A stretch of 64,000 nucleotides of DNA from Chimaeribacter arupi (GCF_002858805.1 NZ_PJZI01000018.1:31287-95286), one strand, 5' to 3'; shown: positions 30,165-39,944, numbered from the stretch's first letter. Numbers and translations are program-made. The notes: generated from the letters alone by a model not told the origin.

Positions 30165-31064
30165 CTATCCTCTTAACAGGGCGTCCAGGCCGCGCTGCCG
30201 GGCATAATGCCGGGCAAAGGCCAGCAGCGCCGGGTCATCCAGCGGCGTGGCCGGTGCGGTGTAGGGCTGGTTCAGCAAGGCATACTTATTGATGCCGAGC
30301 GTGTGGTAAGGCAGAAAATGGATCTCTTTGCAGGGCGTCTCGTCTGCGGCAAAATCGATGATGGCGCGCAACGAGTCATTATCCGCGTTGAAACCGGGAA
30401 TGACCGGCACCCGCACAATCACCGGCACCCCGGCCTCTGCCAGGCGGCGGAAATTGGCCATCACCCGCCGCGCGGAGCCGCCGGTCCAGTCGCGAAAGCG
30501 CGCGTCATCAACGTGTTTCAGGTCAGCGAGCAGCAGTGACAGGTGCGGCAGGGAGGGCGCAATGTAATGCCACGGCACATGCAGGCAGCTCTCCACGGCG
30601 GTGTGCAGCCCTTCGGCCCGGCAGCGCTGCAACAGGTCAGCGCAGGCGTCCGGCTGCATAAAGGGTTCGCCGCCGGAGAGCGTGATGCCGCCGCCGCTGC
30701 GCTGGTAGAAAGGCCGGTCACGCAACAGGGTCGCCATGACGGCGTCCCTGTCCAGCGCCTCGCCGCACAACGACAGCGCGCCGCTCGGGCAACCGGCCGC
30801 CAGCACCGGCAAATCTGCCTCTGTCAGGCGTTCACGGTGCAGGGTCAGGTGATCCTGCTGATGCGTCACTGCCTCCGGGCAGCGCTGGCTGCATTCGCGG
30901 CAACCGGCAATGCACAGGCGCGGGTCAAACAGCAGGTCGGGCGTGCGGGCGCGGCTTTCCGGGTTCTGGCACCAGCGGCAGCTCAGCGAGCAGCCTTTTA
31001 GAAACACCACGGTGCGGATGCCGGGGCCATCGTGGGTTGAGTATCGTTGAAGATTAAACAGCAT
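30165..31064 (-). CDS. ybiY: Glycyl-radical enzyme activase YbiY (radical SAM)
   Basis: A 299-residue radical-SAM enzyme that would abstract hydrogen from the glycine of YbiW. The SAM cluster motif C-x3-C-x2-C is in [14 protein letters not shown] near residue 25, just after the typical [16 protein letters not shown] Cys-rich insert ([15 protein letters not shown]) would hold extra iron-sulfur clusters, as in the larger GRE activases. GGEPF marks the SAM-binding GGE motif. It is the first gene of ybiY-ybiW and is divergent from the aldolase gene, with a shared palindromic control region. Confidence 0.93.
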   Translation of the reverse strand: MLFNLQRYSTHDGPGIRTVVFLKGCSLSCRWCQNPESRARTPDLLFDPRLCIAGCRECSQRCPEAVTHQQDHLTLHRERLTEADLPVLAAGCPSGALSLCGEALDRDAVMATLLRDRPFYQRSGGGITLSGGEPFMQPDACADLLQRCRAEGLHTAVESCLHVPWHYIAPSLPHLSLLLADLKHVDDARFRDWTGGSARRVMANFRRLAEAGVPVIVRVPVIPGFNADNDSLRAIIDFAADETPCKEIHFLPYHTLGINKYALLNQPYTAPATPLDDPALLAFARHYARQRGLDALLRG

Positions 31065-31074
31065 AGCGCCTCCA

Positions 31075-31108
31075 TTTCGTTCGGAGATTAAAATGGTTTC
31101 GAACGAAA
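31075..31108. promoter_or_regulatory. Perfect 9-bp inverted repeat in the ybiY / fsa divergent promoter
   Basis: TTTCGTTCG (31075-31083) and CGAACGAAA (31100-31108) are exact reverse complements with 16 bases between them. TTTCG/CGAAA half-sites are typical of DeoR-family operators, so the YciT-like regulator nearby is the natural candidate ligand. The site overlaps the ybiY start region and lies 88 bases before the aldolase ATG. Confidence 0.65.
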
Positions 31109-31195
31109 GTTATATTGACGCGGGTCAAGAAGAGGGCGGCTTTATCCGTTACCATGCGGGCAGTGTGACGTTACCCAATTAATCAGGAGAGTGAG

Positions 31196-31861
31196 ATGGA
31201 GCTATATCTGGATACGGCAGACGTGAATGCCGTCAAACGCCTGGCGCGCATTCTGCCGCTGCATGGCGTCACCACCAACCCAAGCATTGTGGCCCGCGCC
31301 GGGAAACCGCTGTGGGACGTGCTGCCCGCGCTGCGGGATGCACTGGGCGGCACCGGCAAACTCTTTGCCCAGGTGCTGGCAGAGGATGCAGACCACATGG
31401 TGGCCGAAGCGCAGATGCTGACGCAGCGGGTGCCGGGGCTGGTGGTGAAAGTGCCGGTCAACGGCGAGGGGCTGGCAGCGCTGAAGACGCTGAAAAGCCT
31501 CGGCATCCCGACGCTGGGCACGGCGGTTTACGCCGCCGGGCAGGGGCTGCTGGGCGCGCTGGCCGGGGCGGAGTATGTGGCGCCCTATGTCAACCGGCTG
31601 GATGCGCAGGGCAGTGACGGCATCGCGATGGTGCGCCAGTTGCAATCGTTGCTGGACCAGCACGCACCGCACGCCAGCGTGCTGGCGGCCAGCTTCCGTA
31701 CCCCGCGCCAGGCGGTCGATTGCCTGCTGGCCGGTTGCCGTTCGATTACCCTGCCGGTGGATGTGGCAGAGCAATTGTTTACCGCCCCGGCGGTAGACGC
31801 CGCGATCCAGGCCTTCGGCAATGACTGGCAGGGCGCATTCGGCACCCGTGTGCTGAGCTGA
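31196..31861 (+). CDS. fsaA: Fructose-6-phosphate aldolase (FSA family)
   Basis: A transaldolase-like class I aldolase of 221 residues, close to E. coli FsaA (220). The Schiff-base Lys85 is in VVKVPVN, and Asp6 (YLDTADV) and the TTNPSI motif complete the active site. FSA enzymes cleave fructose-6-phosphate or 1-deoxy analogues to glyceraldehyde-3-phosphate and a hydroxyketone, and their natural substrate has long been uncertain. Divergent pairing with a glycyl-radical enzyme, as in the E. coli fsaA-ybiWY region, suggests the two act in sequence. AGGAG precedes the ATG; a strong terminator follows. Confidence 0.94.
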   Translation: MELYLDTADVNAVKRLARILPLHGVTTNPSIVARAGKPLWDVLPALRDALGGTGKLFAQVLAEDADHMVAEAQMLTQRVPGLVVKVPVNGEGLAALKTLKSLGIPTLGTAVYAAGQGLLGALAGAEYVAPYVNRLDAQGSDGIAMVRQLQSLLDQHAPHASVLAASFRTPRQAVDCLLAGCRSITLPVDVAEQLFTAPAVDAAIQAFGNDWQGAFGTRVLS

Positions 31862-31878
31862 CGCCGCCCTTGCGCGGT

Positions 31879-31905
31879 AAGCCTGCCGCCCGGCAGGCTT
31901 TTTTT
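31879..31905 (+). terminator. Aldolase gene terminator
   Basis: AAGCCTGCC-GCCC-GGCAGGCTT is followed by a T run (seven T in a row), 17 bases after the stop. Confidence 0.93.
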
Positions 31906-32007
31906 GCCTCCCCCGTTGCTGCTTTTCCCGCCATTTTTGAGAAAAATGAGATCGCAATGAGATTTTTTAGCCTGCCTGACCAGAGGTGAACTGCCTGCGT
32001 CACAAAA

Positions 32008-32026
32008 ATAGAAACGGCGTTTCAAA
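32008..32026 (+). promoter_or_regulatory. KdgR-like operator upstream of kdgT
   Basis: The 19-base site centred on the palindrome GAAACGGCGTTTC (32011-32023) fits 15 of 19 positions of the KdgR consensus AATRAAAYRNYRTTTYATT as I know it. It lies about 135 bases before the transporter start. No kdgR gene is in the window. Confidence 0.7.
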
Positions 32027-32160
32027 ATTGTGGGTGAGATCATTTTTATTCACCATGTAAACGGTTAACTTACTCAACCATTGGCGCATGAATGAATAAG
32101 GCTCGCTGGACACAGTGGCCGCGCATCCGTTTTCTTAGTTCTCTGAGGCGAAAAAGTCCC

Positions 32161-33150
32161 ATGCAAATTAAACGTGCGATAGAAAAAATTCCGGGCGGTA
32201 TGATGCTGGTGCCGCTGTTTCTCGGTGCGCTGTGCCATACCTTTGCGCCGGATGCCGGAAAATATTTTGGCTCCTTTACCAATGGCCTGATCGCCGGTAC
32301 GGTGCCGATCCTGGCGGTCTGGTTCTTCTGTATGGGGGCGTCGATCAAGCTCAGCGCCACCGGCACCGTGCTGCGCAAGTCCGGCACGCTGGTGGTCACC
32401 AAAATCGCGGTCGCCTGGATTGTGGCGGCGATCGCCTCCCGGATATTGCCGGAAAACGGCGTCGAAATCGGCTTCTTTGCCGGGCTGTCAACGCTGGCGC
32501 TGGTGGCCGCGATGGACATGACCAACGGCGGGCTGTACGCCTCTATCATGCAGCAGTACGGCACGAAAGAGGAAGCGGGGGCCTTCGTGCTGATGTCGCT
32601 GGAGTCCGGCCCGTTGATGACCATGGTCATCCTCGGCACGGCGGGCATCGCGTCCTTTGAGCCGCATGTGTTTGTCGGGGCGGTGCTGCCGTTCCTGGTG
32701 GGCTTTGCGCTCGGCAACCTCGACCCGGAACTGCGTGATTTCTTCGGCAAAGCGGTGCAGACGCTGATCCCGTTCTTCGCCTTTGCCCTGGGCAACACCA
32801 TTAACCTGAGCGTGATTGCCCAGACCGGCCTGCTGGGGATCCTGCTGGGTGTTATGGTGATTATCATCACCGGTATCCCGTTGATCCTGGCCGATAAATT
32901 CCTGGGAGGCGGTGACGGCACCGCCGGTGTGGCAGCCTCCAGTTCGGCGGGTGCCGCTGTGGCCACCCCGGTGCTGATCGCTGAAATGGTACCGGAATTC
33001 CGCAGCGTGGCCCCGGCTGCCACGGCGCTGGTGGCGACATCGGTGATTGTGACCTCCGTCCTGGTGCCGATCATCACGGCAATCTGGTCAAAAAGGGTGA
33101 AGAGTGCCCACAAAACCAGCCTCGACCAGCAGGCGGCGCGCATTAAATAA
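32161..33150 (+). CDS. kdgT: 2-keto-3-deoxygluconate permease
   Basis: An inner-membrane proton symporter that imports 2-keto-3-deoxy-D-gluconate and related pectin and glucuronate breakdown products. Starting at 32161 ([18 protein letters not shown]) gives 329 residues, close to E. coli KdgT (327). The open frame extends 23 codons upstream, but that part is not family-like. The chain is a series of about ten hydrophobic helices with glycine- and alanine-rich stretches. A KdgR-like box upstream supports induction by KDG. It is a monocistronic unit bounded by terminators. Confidence 0.95.
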   Translation: MQIKRAIEKIPGGMMLVPLFLGALCHTFAPDAGKYFGSFTNGLIAGTVPILAVWFFCMGASIKLSATGTVLRKSGTLVVTKIAVAWIVAAIASRILPENGVEIGFFAGLSTLALVAAMDMTNGGLYASIMQQYGTKEEAGAFVLMSLESGPLMTMVILGTAGIASFEPHVFVGAVLPFLVGFALGNLDPELRDFFGKAVQTLIPFFAFALGNTINLSVIAQTGLLGILLGVMVIIITGIPLILADKFLGGGDGTAGVAASSSAGAAVATPVLIAEMVPEFRSVAPAATALVATSVIVTSVLVPIITAIWSKRVKSAHKTSLDQQAARIK

Positions 33151-33175
33151 GCCATTTATATCCGTTATCTGAACA

Positions 33176-33202
33176 CCCCGCCCTCACCAGGCGGGGTTTT
33201 TT
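33176..33202 (+). terminator. kdgT terminator
   Basis: CCCCGCC-CTCACCA-GGCGGGG followed by six T residues, 26 bases after the stop. Confidence 0.93.
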
Positions 33203-33450
33203 ATGGCCCGCCCCCCCGGCGCAGGGCGTTTTCCTCCGGCGCTATCCTGCTGTTTCTCCACGCCCTGTTTTGCTTAAACATTAACAGTGTTGTTTATTGA
33301 TGTTTGTTGACTCCTCACTGCCCACGGTTTCGCTAGTCTTTGGCTTGCTGGGAGGCGAAAACTCATTATCGCCCCTTAAGTTAGCGATTCGTACCTGCCA
33401 CGGGGTTTTGTGATTACGCAGGTGTTCATAGTGAACAGGAGGAAGTAACC
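33203..33450 (+). other. Upstream region of the tailspike-like gene
   Basis: No gene. It contains TTGACT at 33308, a possible stem GGCGA-N10-TCGCC around 33354-33373, and a perfect AGGAGG just before the downstream start. No att-like repeat, tRNA end or integrase was found. Confidence 0.4.
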
Positions 33451-35175
33451 ATGGCTACACAGTGCCTTGATATCGTCGCTTTACGTAAAATTGAACCGAC
33501 CACCGATGGCGAAACCATTAACGTCGCCAGTTACTACAGCAATGTCACCTACACCGACAGCATCCCCAACGGCGGCGGCCTTTTTGCCTATGACGCCAAA
33601 GACACCACCAGCGTGGACAATGGCGGCTCCGTGATCGTCACCCCTGGCGGCAAACGCTGGAAACGCATGGAAAACCAGTTGTTGCCGGTGCATTTCGGTT
33701 GCCGCCCCGGCGGCAGCATCGACTGCACCACGCAGATGAAAGCCTATGTGGCGGCGTCTGCCGGTAAAGTGGTGGATTTCCGCTTCGGCCCGTGGCGCGT
33801 CAGTGCCACCATCGACCTGACCAGCGTCACGCGTATCATCGCAGACCAGGCGGGCCGGTTTAAGGTCAGGCCGAGCGGCTTCGTCGGCGATTATGTGCTG
33901 ACACTGGGGGATCCGACCAAAGCAGCCAACGCGGGGCGCACCAGCCGCCAGATCATTGACGGGTCATTAGTGGTGGAGTGCGACAGTCGCGATACGGTGC
34001 TGAACGGCATCTATATGAAAGGCCAATGGTTTGTCGGTGAGCATGTCCGCGCGCAAGGGTTTAACGGTATCGGTATCCACCAGGACACCATCTGGGACTC
34101 CACGTTCCAGCGGCTGAGCGTAGAGCGCTGCGGTAACCTGAACGATTACGCGCTGGTGATGGGGTCAGATTCGGATACCCAGAACGCCACCCACATTGTC
34201 TCTGTGCAGTGTGAGCAGGCTTACCACCGCGGCATCAAAATCGCCAATAAAGTGCGGAATGTGATCAACAACATCCACGCGGAACGGCTGATTATCCTGA
34301 CTGAGGATGACGGCACCACCGGGCTGGCCTCCGGCCTGAAATACCTCAACCACAGCATCGTCACCGGCAACTCGATTATCCAGCAGGTGATCATTGACGC
34401 CGACAAACTCGATAACACCACCCAGCAGACGGTTGGGGTGTCGCTGGTGCCGTCGATCTACCTGGCGGCTGACCGCTCTGAGTTCCGCAACTGGAACTGC
34501 GGCTCCTCTGTGGTCAGTACCGCCTACGGCACCAAATCGGTGTTCTCGACCTGTCTGTTCAGCTCCTGGTACATCAAGGCGCCGACCTATGACATCACCG
34601 TGGTGGAACCGGCTGTCTCCAACGTGCTCCAGGTGGAATCGGACATGGACATCATCAACCCCACGGTGGCGAACCTGTCGTTCTTCTACAACGCCGGGAA
34701 GGTGAAGGTCATCAAAGGGAATATCACCAACGTGAGTTTCCCGAACAATATCCGGGGGGATATCACCTTCATGGGCAGTTACATCAGCGGCAATATCACC
34801 GGAACCAAAGTGCCGGTGGCGGGGTATGCGCCGGTGACCTTCACGGACTGTAACTTTACCGGCACCATCAGCGGGGCTTACCGCCAGAGCGCCATCATCA
34901 ACGGCGGGCGCGCGGCCAAGGTGGATCTGGTGAACGGTGCCTCCATTGTGTTTAACAACGTGCTGATGGACAGCTTCAACTACACCGGCGAACGGGGCTT
35001 CGTGACCCGCGGCTGCCGGGCCACCACGGTGACAAAATGGGCAACGCCGTCCGGCACCAACTACCCGATCGGGACAATCACCGAACGGCTGGGGGCGGAC
35101 ACCACCGGCTCCGGGATCATGTTTGTGAATACCGATGGGGCGCTGAGCTGGTCTTCCATCGCCAAAGTGGCGTAG
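33451..35175 (+). CDS. Orphan phage-tailspike-like right-handed beta-helix protein
   Basis: 574 residues, not a housekeeping gene. Residues about 1-75 resemble the short N-terminal module of phage tailspikes and capsule depolymerases (an ALR start, a GGGLFAYDAKDTT segment, DNGGSVIV, GGKRWKRM). The middle and C-terminal parts are Asn-, Ile- and Val-rich repeats typical of a parallel beta-helix that binds or cuts polysaccharide. No signal peptide or membrane segment is visible. It has a strong AGGAGG site, its own terminator, and no phage neighbours, so it is either a domesticated phage remnant or a morphogenesis-independent depolymerase. Substrate and function are unknown. Confidence 0.75.
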   Translation: MATQCLDIVALRKIEPTTDGETINVASYYSNVTYTDSIPNGGGLFAYDAKDTTSVDNGGSVIVTPGGKRWKRMENQLLPVHFGCRPGGSIDCTTQMKAYVAASAGKVVDFRFGPWRVSATIDLTSVTRIIADQAGRFKVRPSGFVGDYVLTLGDPTKAANAGRTSRQIIDGSLVVECDSRDTVLNGIYMKGQWFVGEHVRAQGFNGIGIHQDTIWDSTFQRLSVERCGNLNDYALVMGSDSDTQNATHIVSVQCEQAYHRGIKIANKVRNVINNIHAERLIILTEDDGTTGLASGLKYLNHSIVTGNSIIQQVIIDADKLDNTTQQTVGVSLVPSIYLAADRSEFRNWNCGSSVVSTAYGTKSVFSTCLFSSWYIKAPTYDITVVEPAVSNVLQVESDMDIINPTVANLSFFYNAGKVKVIKGNITNVSFPNNIRGDITFMGSYISGNITGTKVPVAGYAPVTFTDCNFTGTISGAYRQSAIINGGRAAKVDLVNGASIVFNNVLMDSFNYTGERGFVTRGCRATTVTKWATPSGTNYPIGTITERLGADTTGSGIMFVNTDGALSWSSIAKVA

Positions 35176-35192
35176 GCCTTGCCGCCAATAAG

Positions 35193-35222
35193 AACGGCTC
35201 CTTACGGAGCCGTTTTTTTTTT
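35193..35222 (+). terminator. Terminator of the tailspike-like gene
   Basis: AACGGCTCC-TTAC-GGAGCCGTT with a tail of more than ten T residues, 18 bases after the stop. Confidence 0.94.
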
Positions 35223-35225
35223 GCC

Positions 35226-35525
35226 TCAGCAGGGGCATTTACCCAGCTTCCCGCCCTGGCTGGGGAAGCGCGCCTCCAGGCAGTAACGGTGGAAGGCGCG
35301 CTCACTCATCGGCGCCTCATTGGGGTGGTGCAGCCGGTGGTGGCGCAGGTACGCCTGATAATCATGCACGCCGACCATCAGCCGGAAACTTTGCGCCAGG
35401 CGGCGGAAAACCAGGCGCACCCGGCCGTGCAGGCTCTGCGGCGGGGCCTCTGCCAGCGGGTGGCAGGCACTGACCGTCAGCACCGTCCGGCGCGGTACGG
35501 CCAGCAGCAGGGAGCGATCAGCCAT
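35226..35525 (-). CDS. YbdD/YjiX-family small protein
   Basis: 99 residues if started at the ATG at 35525, which overlaps the cstA stop by eight bases and has a perfect GGGAGG ribosome-binding site. The C-terminal 60 residues contain the family pattern (LMVGVHDYQAYLRHHRLHHP and a CPC end) seen in YbdD and YjiX, the small partners that always follow cstA or btsT. The family is normally about 65 residues, so the first 35 residues here are an extension; an internal GTG at about residue 36 would give the standard length but lacks a ribosome-binding site. It presumably supports transporter function. Confidence 0.8.
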   Translation of the reverse strand: MADRSLLLAVPRRTVLTVSACHPLAEAPPQSLHGRVRLVFRRLAQSFRLMVGVHDYQAYLRHHRLHHPNEAPMSERAFHRYCLEARFPSQGGKLGKCPC

Positions 35526-37584
35526 GTGTTGCCTCCCGGCGCAGGCGCACCTCGGTTTCATGGGTGGTCGGCTTGCTGGACTGCAACGCCCGGCGGATAA
35601 CAAAGAACGCGGCCACCAGCATCGTCACGGCCACCAGCATAAAGAACCCACACAGCGCGGCGTTAATCTGGTTGGCAAACACAATGGTTTCCATGTCTTT
35701 CAGTGATTTGGCCGGGGCGATCACCGTTCCGGCGTCAATCCCGGCGGAGAACTTCCGCGCCTGCGCCAGGAAGCCGATCGCCGGTTTCTCATGGAAAATT
35801 TTCTGCCAGCCGGCGGTCATCGAGGTGATAAACAGCCAGGCGGTCGGCAGCAGCGTCACCCAGGCGTAGCGCTGTTTTTTCATCTTGAACAGCACCACGG
35901 TGCCGAGGATCAGCGCCATCGAGGCCAGCATCTGGTTGCCGATGCCGAACAGCGGCCACAGGGTGTTGATGCCGCCGAGCGGGTCGATCACCCCCTGATA
36001 GACGAAGAAGCCCCAGCCGGCCACAGCGACCGTGGTGCCGGCCAGGTTGCCGAGCCACGAGCGGTTATTCGCCAGCCCCGGCACCACCACGCCTGCCAGG
36101 TCCTGCACCATAAAGCGGCAGGCACGGGTACCGGCATCCACCGCCGTCAGGATAAACAGCGCCTCAAACAGGATGGCGAAGTGGTACCAGAACGCCATCA
36201 TGGCGCGGCTGTTAAATACCTCGGTGATGATATGGGCCATGCCGACGGCAAAGGTCGGCGCGCCCCCGGCACGGGAGAGGATCGAGGTTTCGCCGACGTC
36301 ACGCGCAATCTGCGTCAGCAGATCCGGCGTTACCACAAAGCCCCAGCCGTTGATCGCCTGTGAGGCGCTCTCCACTGTGGTGCCGATCAGCGCAGCCGGG
36401 GAGTTCATGGCGAAGTAAACGCCGGGGTCAATCACTGAGGCGCAGATCAGCGCCATGATCGCCACAAAAGACTCCATCAGCATCGCGCCGTAACCGATAA
36501 ACCGGATATGGCTTTCACGCTCAATCAGCTTCGGCGTGGTGCCGCTGGACACCAGCGCATGGAAGCCGGAAATGGCGCCGCAGGCGATGGTGATAAACAG
36601 GAACGGGAACAGGCTGCCGGCAAACACCGGGCCGGAACCGTCGATAAAGCGCGACACCGCCGGCATCTTCATCTCCGGCATGGCGAACACAATGCCGACC
36701 GCCAGCCCGACAATCACGCCAATCTTCAGGAACGTGGAGAGGTAATCACGCGGGGCCAGCAGCAGCCACACCGGCAGCACGGAGGCCACAAAGCCATAAA
36801 TCACCAGCACCCAGGTCAGCGCGGTGCCGGACAGGGTAAAGAACGGCCCCCAGTAGGGGTCTTGCGCCACGTTGCCGCCGTAGATAATCGCCAGCATCAT
36901 CAGCACAAAACCGATAACCGAGACTTCCGCGATTTTGCCGGGGCGGATAAAGCGCATATAGACGCCCATCAGCAAGGCAATCGGGATGGTCGCGGCGATG
37001 GTGAACAGGCCCCACGGGCTGTCAGCCAGCGCCTTGACCACCACCAGCGCCAGCGCCGACAGGATGATGATCATCACCCCCAGTGCGCCGAGCATGGTGA
37101 TAACCCCGGCGAATGCGCCCAGCTCCTGCTTCGCCATTTCACCCAGCGAACGACCGTCGCGGCGGGTGGAGATAAACAGCACCAGGAAATCCTGTACCGC
37201 CCCGGCCAGCATCACGCCGATCAGGATCCACAGTGTGCCGGGCAGAAAGCCCATCTGCGCCGCCAGGATCGGCCCGACCAGCGGCCCGGCCCCGGCAATC
37301 GCCGCGAAGTGGTGGCCGAACAGCACCCACTTATTGGTCGGCACATAGTCCAGCCCGTCGTTGTGGCGCTCCGCCGGGGTCATGCGGCGGTCATCCAGCT
37401 CAAACACCCTGGTGGCAATGAACCGGCTGTAAAAACGGTAAGCGATGCTGTAACAGGCCACGGCGGCCACCACCAGCCACACGGCGTTGACCGCCTCGCC
37501 ACGGCTCAGGGCCAGCATGGCAAAGGCCACCGCACCGAGTAACGCCACCGCTAACCAGATAAGCCTGGTTTTGACGTTGTTCAT
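35518..37584 (-). CDS. cstA: CstA-family pyruvate / carbon-starvation transporter
   Basis: An inner-membrane transporter of 688 residues from the ATG at 37584, with about 18 hydrophobic segments. CstA and its paralogue BtsT import pyruvate (CstA also peptides) with protons. Family signatures are present: RHNDGLDYVPTNKWVLFGHHFA near residue 75, GPLVGP, GAVQDF and FHALVSSGTTPK. The in-frame upstream extension is rejected because AGGAG lies upstream of 37584. The YbdD-like gene overlaps its 3' end. CstA and BtsT are hard to separate by eye; the assignment to CstA is a preference. Confidence 0.88.
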   Translation of the reverse strand: MNNVKTRLIWLAVALLGAVAFAMLALSRGEAVNAVWLVVAAVACYSIAYRFYSRFIATRVFELDDRRMTPAERHNDGLDYVPTNKWVLFGHHFAAIAGAGPLVGPILAAQMGFLPGTLWILIGVMLAGAVQDFLVLFISTRRDGRSLGEMAKQELGAFAGVITMLGALGVMIIILSALALVVVKALADSPWGLFTIAATIPIALLMGVYMRFIRPGKIAEVSVIGFVLMMLAIIYGGNVAQDPYWGPFFTLSGTALTWVLVIYGFVASVLPVWLLLAPRDYLSTFLKIGVIVGLAVGIVFAMPEMKMPAVSRFIDGSGPVFAGSLFPFLFITIACGAISGFHALVSSGTTPKLIERESHIRFIGYGAMLMESFVAIMALICASVIDPGVYFAMNSPAALIGTTVESASQAINGWGFVVTPDLLTQIARDVGETSILSRAGGAPTFAVGMAHIITEVFNSRAMMAFWYHFAILFEALFILTAVDAGTRACRFMVQDLAGVVVPGLANNRSWLGNLAGTTVAVAGWGFFVYQGVIDPLGGINTLWPLFGIGNQMLASMALILGTVVLFKMKKQRYAWVTLLPTAWLFITSMTAGWQKIFHEKPAIGFLAQARKFSAGIDAGTVIAPAKSLKDMETIVFANQINAALCGFFMLVAVTMLVAAFFVIRRALQSSKPTTHETEVRLRREATHG

Positions 37585-37804
37585 GGAAACTGCTCCTTGT
37601 ATCTGTAGGGGGAGGAAGGGGAAATGCACAGCCGGGGCACGCGCGTCATGCGCCGGTAACAGCCTGTAACCCCGGCTAAACCTTTGTAACCTGTTAACCA
37701 TAGGGATTGTGGCGCGCTTGAGAAGCAGGGCAGCGAAGAAGTGTGAGGCGGGCAGGATTTTAGCCGGAGAAACCGGCCGGGTGAGAAACCGGCCGGGCGC
37801 AGGC

Positions 37805-37833
37805 AAAAAAAATCCCGCACCGGGGTGCGGGAT
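37805..37833 (-). terminator. rnb terminator
   Basis: On the minus strand ATCCCGCACC-CC-GGTGCGGGAT is followed by eight T residues, 30 bases beyond the rnb stop. Confidence 0.92.
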
Positions 37834-37862
37834 GATCAGGCCAGTGCCGGAGGGGGATCCGG

Positions 37863-39800
37863 TCAGGCAGCCGGGCGGGCGATCACGTTGCGGTTTTCCA
37901 TGCGCACTTCGGCGATTTCAACCTCGATCACGTCGCTCTGGCGGTAGGCGACTTCGCCTTTGATCTGCACGGTGCCGGTTTCCTGGCTGCATACCAGCTC
38001 GTCACGCACGGCGTGCAGGAACGGGGCCGGGATAAAGGCCACTGCGCCGTTGTCCAGCAGGCGCACACGCAGGCCGCCGCGGGTGACGTCAATCACCTCG
38101 GCGCTGAAGCGCTCGCCGCTGCCGACTTTCGGTTGCAGGTAACGGGCGTAGAGCCAGTCACCCACATCGCGTTCTGCCATGCGGTTCAGGCGGCGGCGGT
38201 CAGCCAGCTGTTGCGTCATCTCAGCCTGCGGGCGCTCGGCACCCTGTTCCAGGATGATTGCTTTCAGCAGGCGGTGGTTGACCATGTCACCGTATTTACG
38301 GATCGGTGACGTCCAGGTGGCGTACGCTTCCAGGCCAAGGCCGAAGTGCGGGCCCGGCTCGGTGGCGATCTCCGCGAAGGTCTGGAAACGGCGGATGCGG
38401 CTGTCGAGGAACGGCGTCGGCTGGGCATCCAGCTCACGGCGCAGGGTGCAGAAGCCCGGCAGGGTCAGCAGCTCGGCGGCGTCCGCCTTGATGCCGTTGG
38501 CCTCCAGGATCGTGACCGCATTCTCAACCAGCAGCGGGTCAAAGCCGGTGTGCACGTTGTACACGCCGAAGCCGAGGCGGTCACGCAGCACGCGGGCGGC
38601 GCAGACGTTGGCGGCAATCATCGACTCTTCCACAATGCGGTTGGCGATGCGGCGGTGCTCCACCACGATCTCCAGCACATTGCCCTTGTCACCCAGCACA
38701 AAGCGGAAGTCCGGGCGGTCTTTGAACACCAGCGCGTGCTGTTCACGCCACTGGCTGCGCAGGTCACACACGCGCTTCAGCAGGCGGATTTGTTCAGCAA
38801 TCGCGTCATTTTGCGGCTGCCAGCCGCCTTTCTCTTCCAGCCAGTCAGAGACCTCGTCGTACACCAGTTTGGCTTTGGACTCGATGTTGGCGGCAAAGAA
38901 GCGGATGTCATCACCCAGGCTGCCGTCTTCACCCAGCGTCACGCGGCAGGCCAGCACCGGGCGCAGCACGTTCGGGCGCAGCGAGCAGAGGTCATCGGAG
39001 AGGTCACGCGGCAGCATCGGGATGTTAAAGCCCGGCAGGTAGTTGGTGAAGGCACGGATGCGCGCGGCGTTGTCGATGTCACTGCCTTCGCTGACGTAGG
39101 CGGTCGGGTCGGCGATCGCCACAGTGAGTTGCAGGCGGCCGTCGGCCAGCGTCTCGACATAAAGGGCGTCATCCATGTCTTCGGTGCTGGCGCTGTCGAT
39201 GGTCACGAACGGCAGGGCGGTGAGGTCTTCACGCGGCGGCTGGTCAGCCAGCATTTCGGTCGGCGCTTCGGCCTCCGGCGCTTCGCGCTCGAGGTTGTGG
39301 CGCGCCAGCGTCACCCACCAGGGGGCGAAATCGTCTTCACCAAAGGTAATGTAGGCGGTCAGGTCAGCGTAGAAGCTGCGGTCGCCTTTCAGCGGGTGGC
39401 GGCGCATCTCAGCAACGGCCCAGTCACCCTCTTTGAAATCATGTTTTACATCGCGTGCCGGGCGGCACTGGATGGCGTCTTTCAGTAACGGATGGTCCGG
39501 CACGATCGACAAACGGTCATCTTTTTTCTGTACCCGGCCGACAAAGCGCGTCAAAAACGGCTCAACCAGCGTTTCCGGGTCAGCGACTTCGCGCTCTTTC
39601 TCGGTATGGAGGGCAGCGATTACCCGGTCACCGTGCATCACTTTCTTCATGTACGGCGGGGGAATGAAGTAGCTTTTCTGGCCATCCACTTCCAGGAAGC
39701 CAAAGCCTTTCTCAGTGCCTTTGACCACGCCTTCCGCGCGGGGAGTCTGAGAGTGGAGTTGCTGTTTTAGCTGTGCAAGCAGCGGGTTATCTTGAAACAT
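37863..39800 (-). CDS. rnb: Exoribonuclease II
   Basis: A processive 3'-5' single-strand RNase, 645 residues (E. coli 644). Two cold-shock domains lie at the N-terminus (residues about 20-170). The RNB catalytic domain has the acidic cluster in [15 protein letters not shown] (about 200-215) that holds magnesium, and an S1 domain lies at the C-terminus (from about residue 560). In E. coli it degrades mRNA poly(A) tails. It lies alone with a terminator on its downstream side. The E. coli genes between yciT and rnb (such as pdeR/gmr) are not present here. Confidence 0.97.
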   Translation of the reverse strand: MFQDNPLLAQLKQQLHSQTPRAEGVVKGTEKGFGFLEVDGQKSYFIPPPYMKKVMHGDRVIAALHTEKEREVADPETLVEPFLTRFVGRVQKKDDRLSIVPDHPLLKDAIQCRPARDVKHDFKEGDWAVAEMRRHPLKGDRSFYADLTAYITFGEDDFAPWWVTLARHNLEREAPEAEAPTEMLADQPPREDLTALPFVTIDSASTEDMDDALYVETLADGRLQLTVAIADPTAYVSEGSDIDNAARIRAFTNYLPGFNIPMLPRDLSDDLCSLRPNVLRPVLACRVTLGEDGSLGDDIRFFAANIESKAKLVYDEVSDWLEEKGGWQPQNDAIAEQIRLLKRVCDLRSQWREQHALVFKDRPDFRFVLGDKGNVLEIVVEHRRIANRIVEESMIAANVCAARVLRDRLGFGVYNVHTGFDPLLVENAVTILEANGIKADAAELLTLPGFCTLRRELDAQPTPFLDSRIRRFQTFAEIATEPGPHFGLGLEAYATWTSPIRKYGDMVNHRLLKAIILEQGAERPQAEMTQQLADRRRLNRMAERDVGDWLYARYLQPKVGSGERFSAEVIDVTRGGLRVRLLDNGAVAFIPAPFLHAVRDELVCSQETGTVQIKGEVAYRQSDVIEVEIAEVRMENRNVIARPAA

Positions 39801-39944
39801 AGCGTCCCGGGCATGGGTTAAAGGTGGCGTAAATCGCGGCTGACAGTTTTACGCGAATCAGCCGCGACGGGCAAGCGCTTTAGCCGCAATCCCCTGCGAA
39901 AAAAGCGCCTTTGGCACGCCCCCGGCCGGGGCCGGGAAACCGCA

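Noticed and set aside
28706..30292. A 528-codon plus-strand frame opposite ybiW
   Set aside because: Antisense shadow of a well-supported glycyl-radical enzyme gene; no ribosome-binding site or recognisable domain.
33203..35222. Prophage or genomic-island borders around the tailspike-like gene
   Set aside because: No integrase, tRNA, direct att-like repeats or other phage genes were seen on either side.
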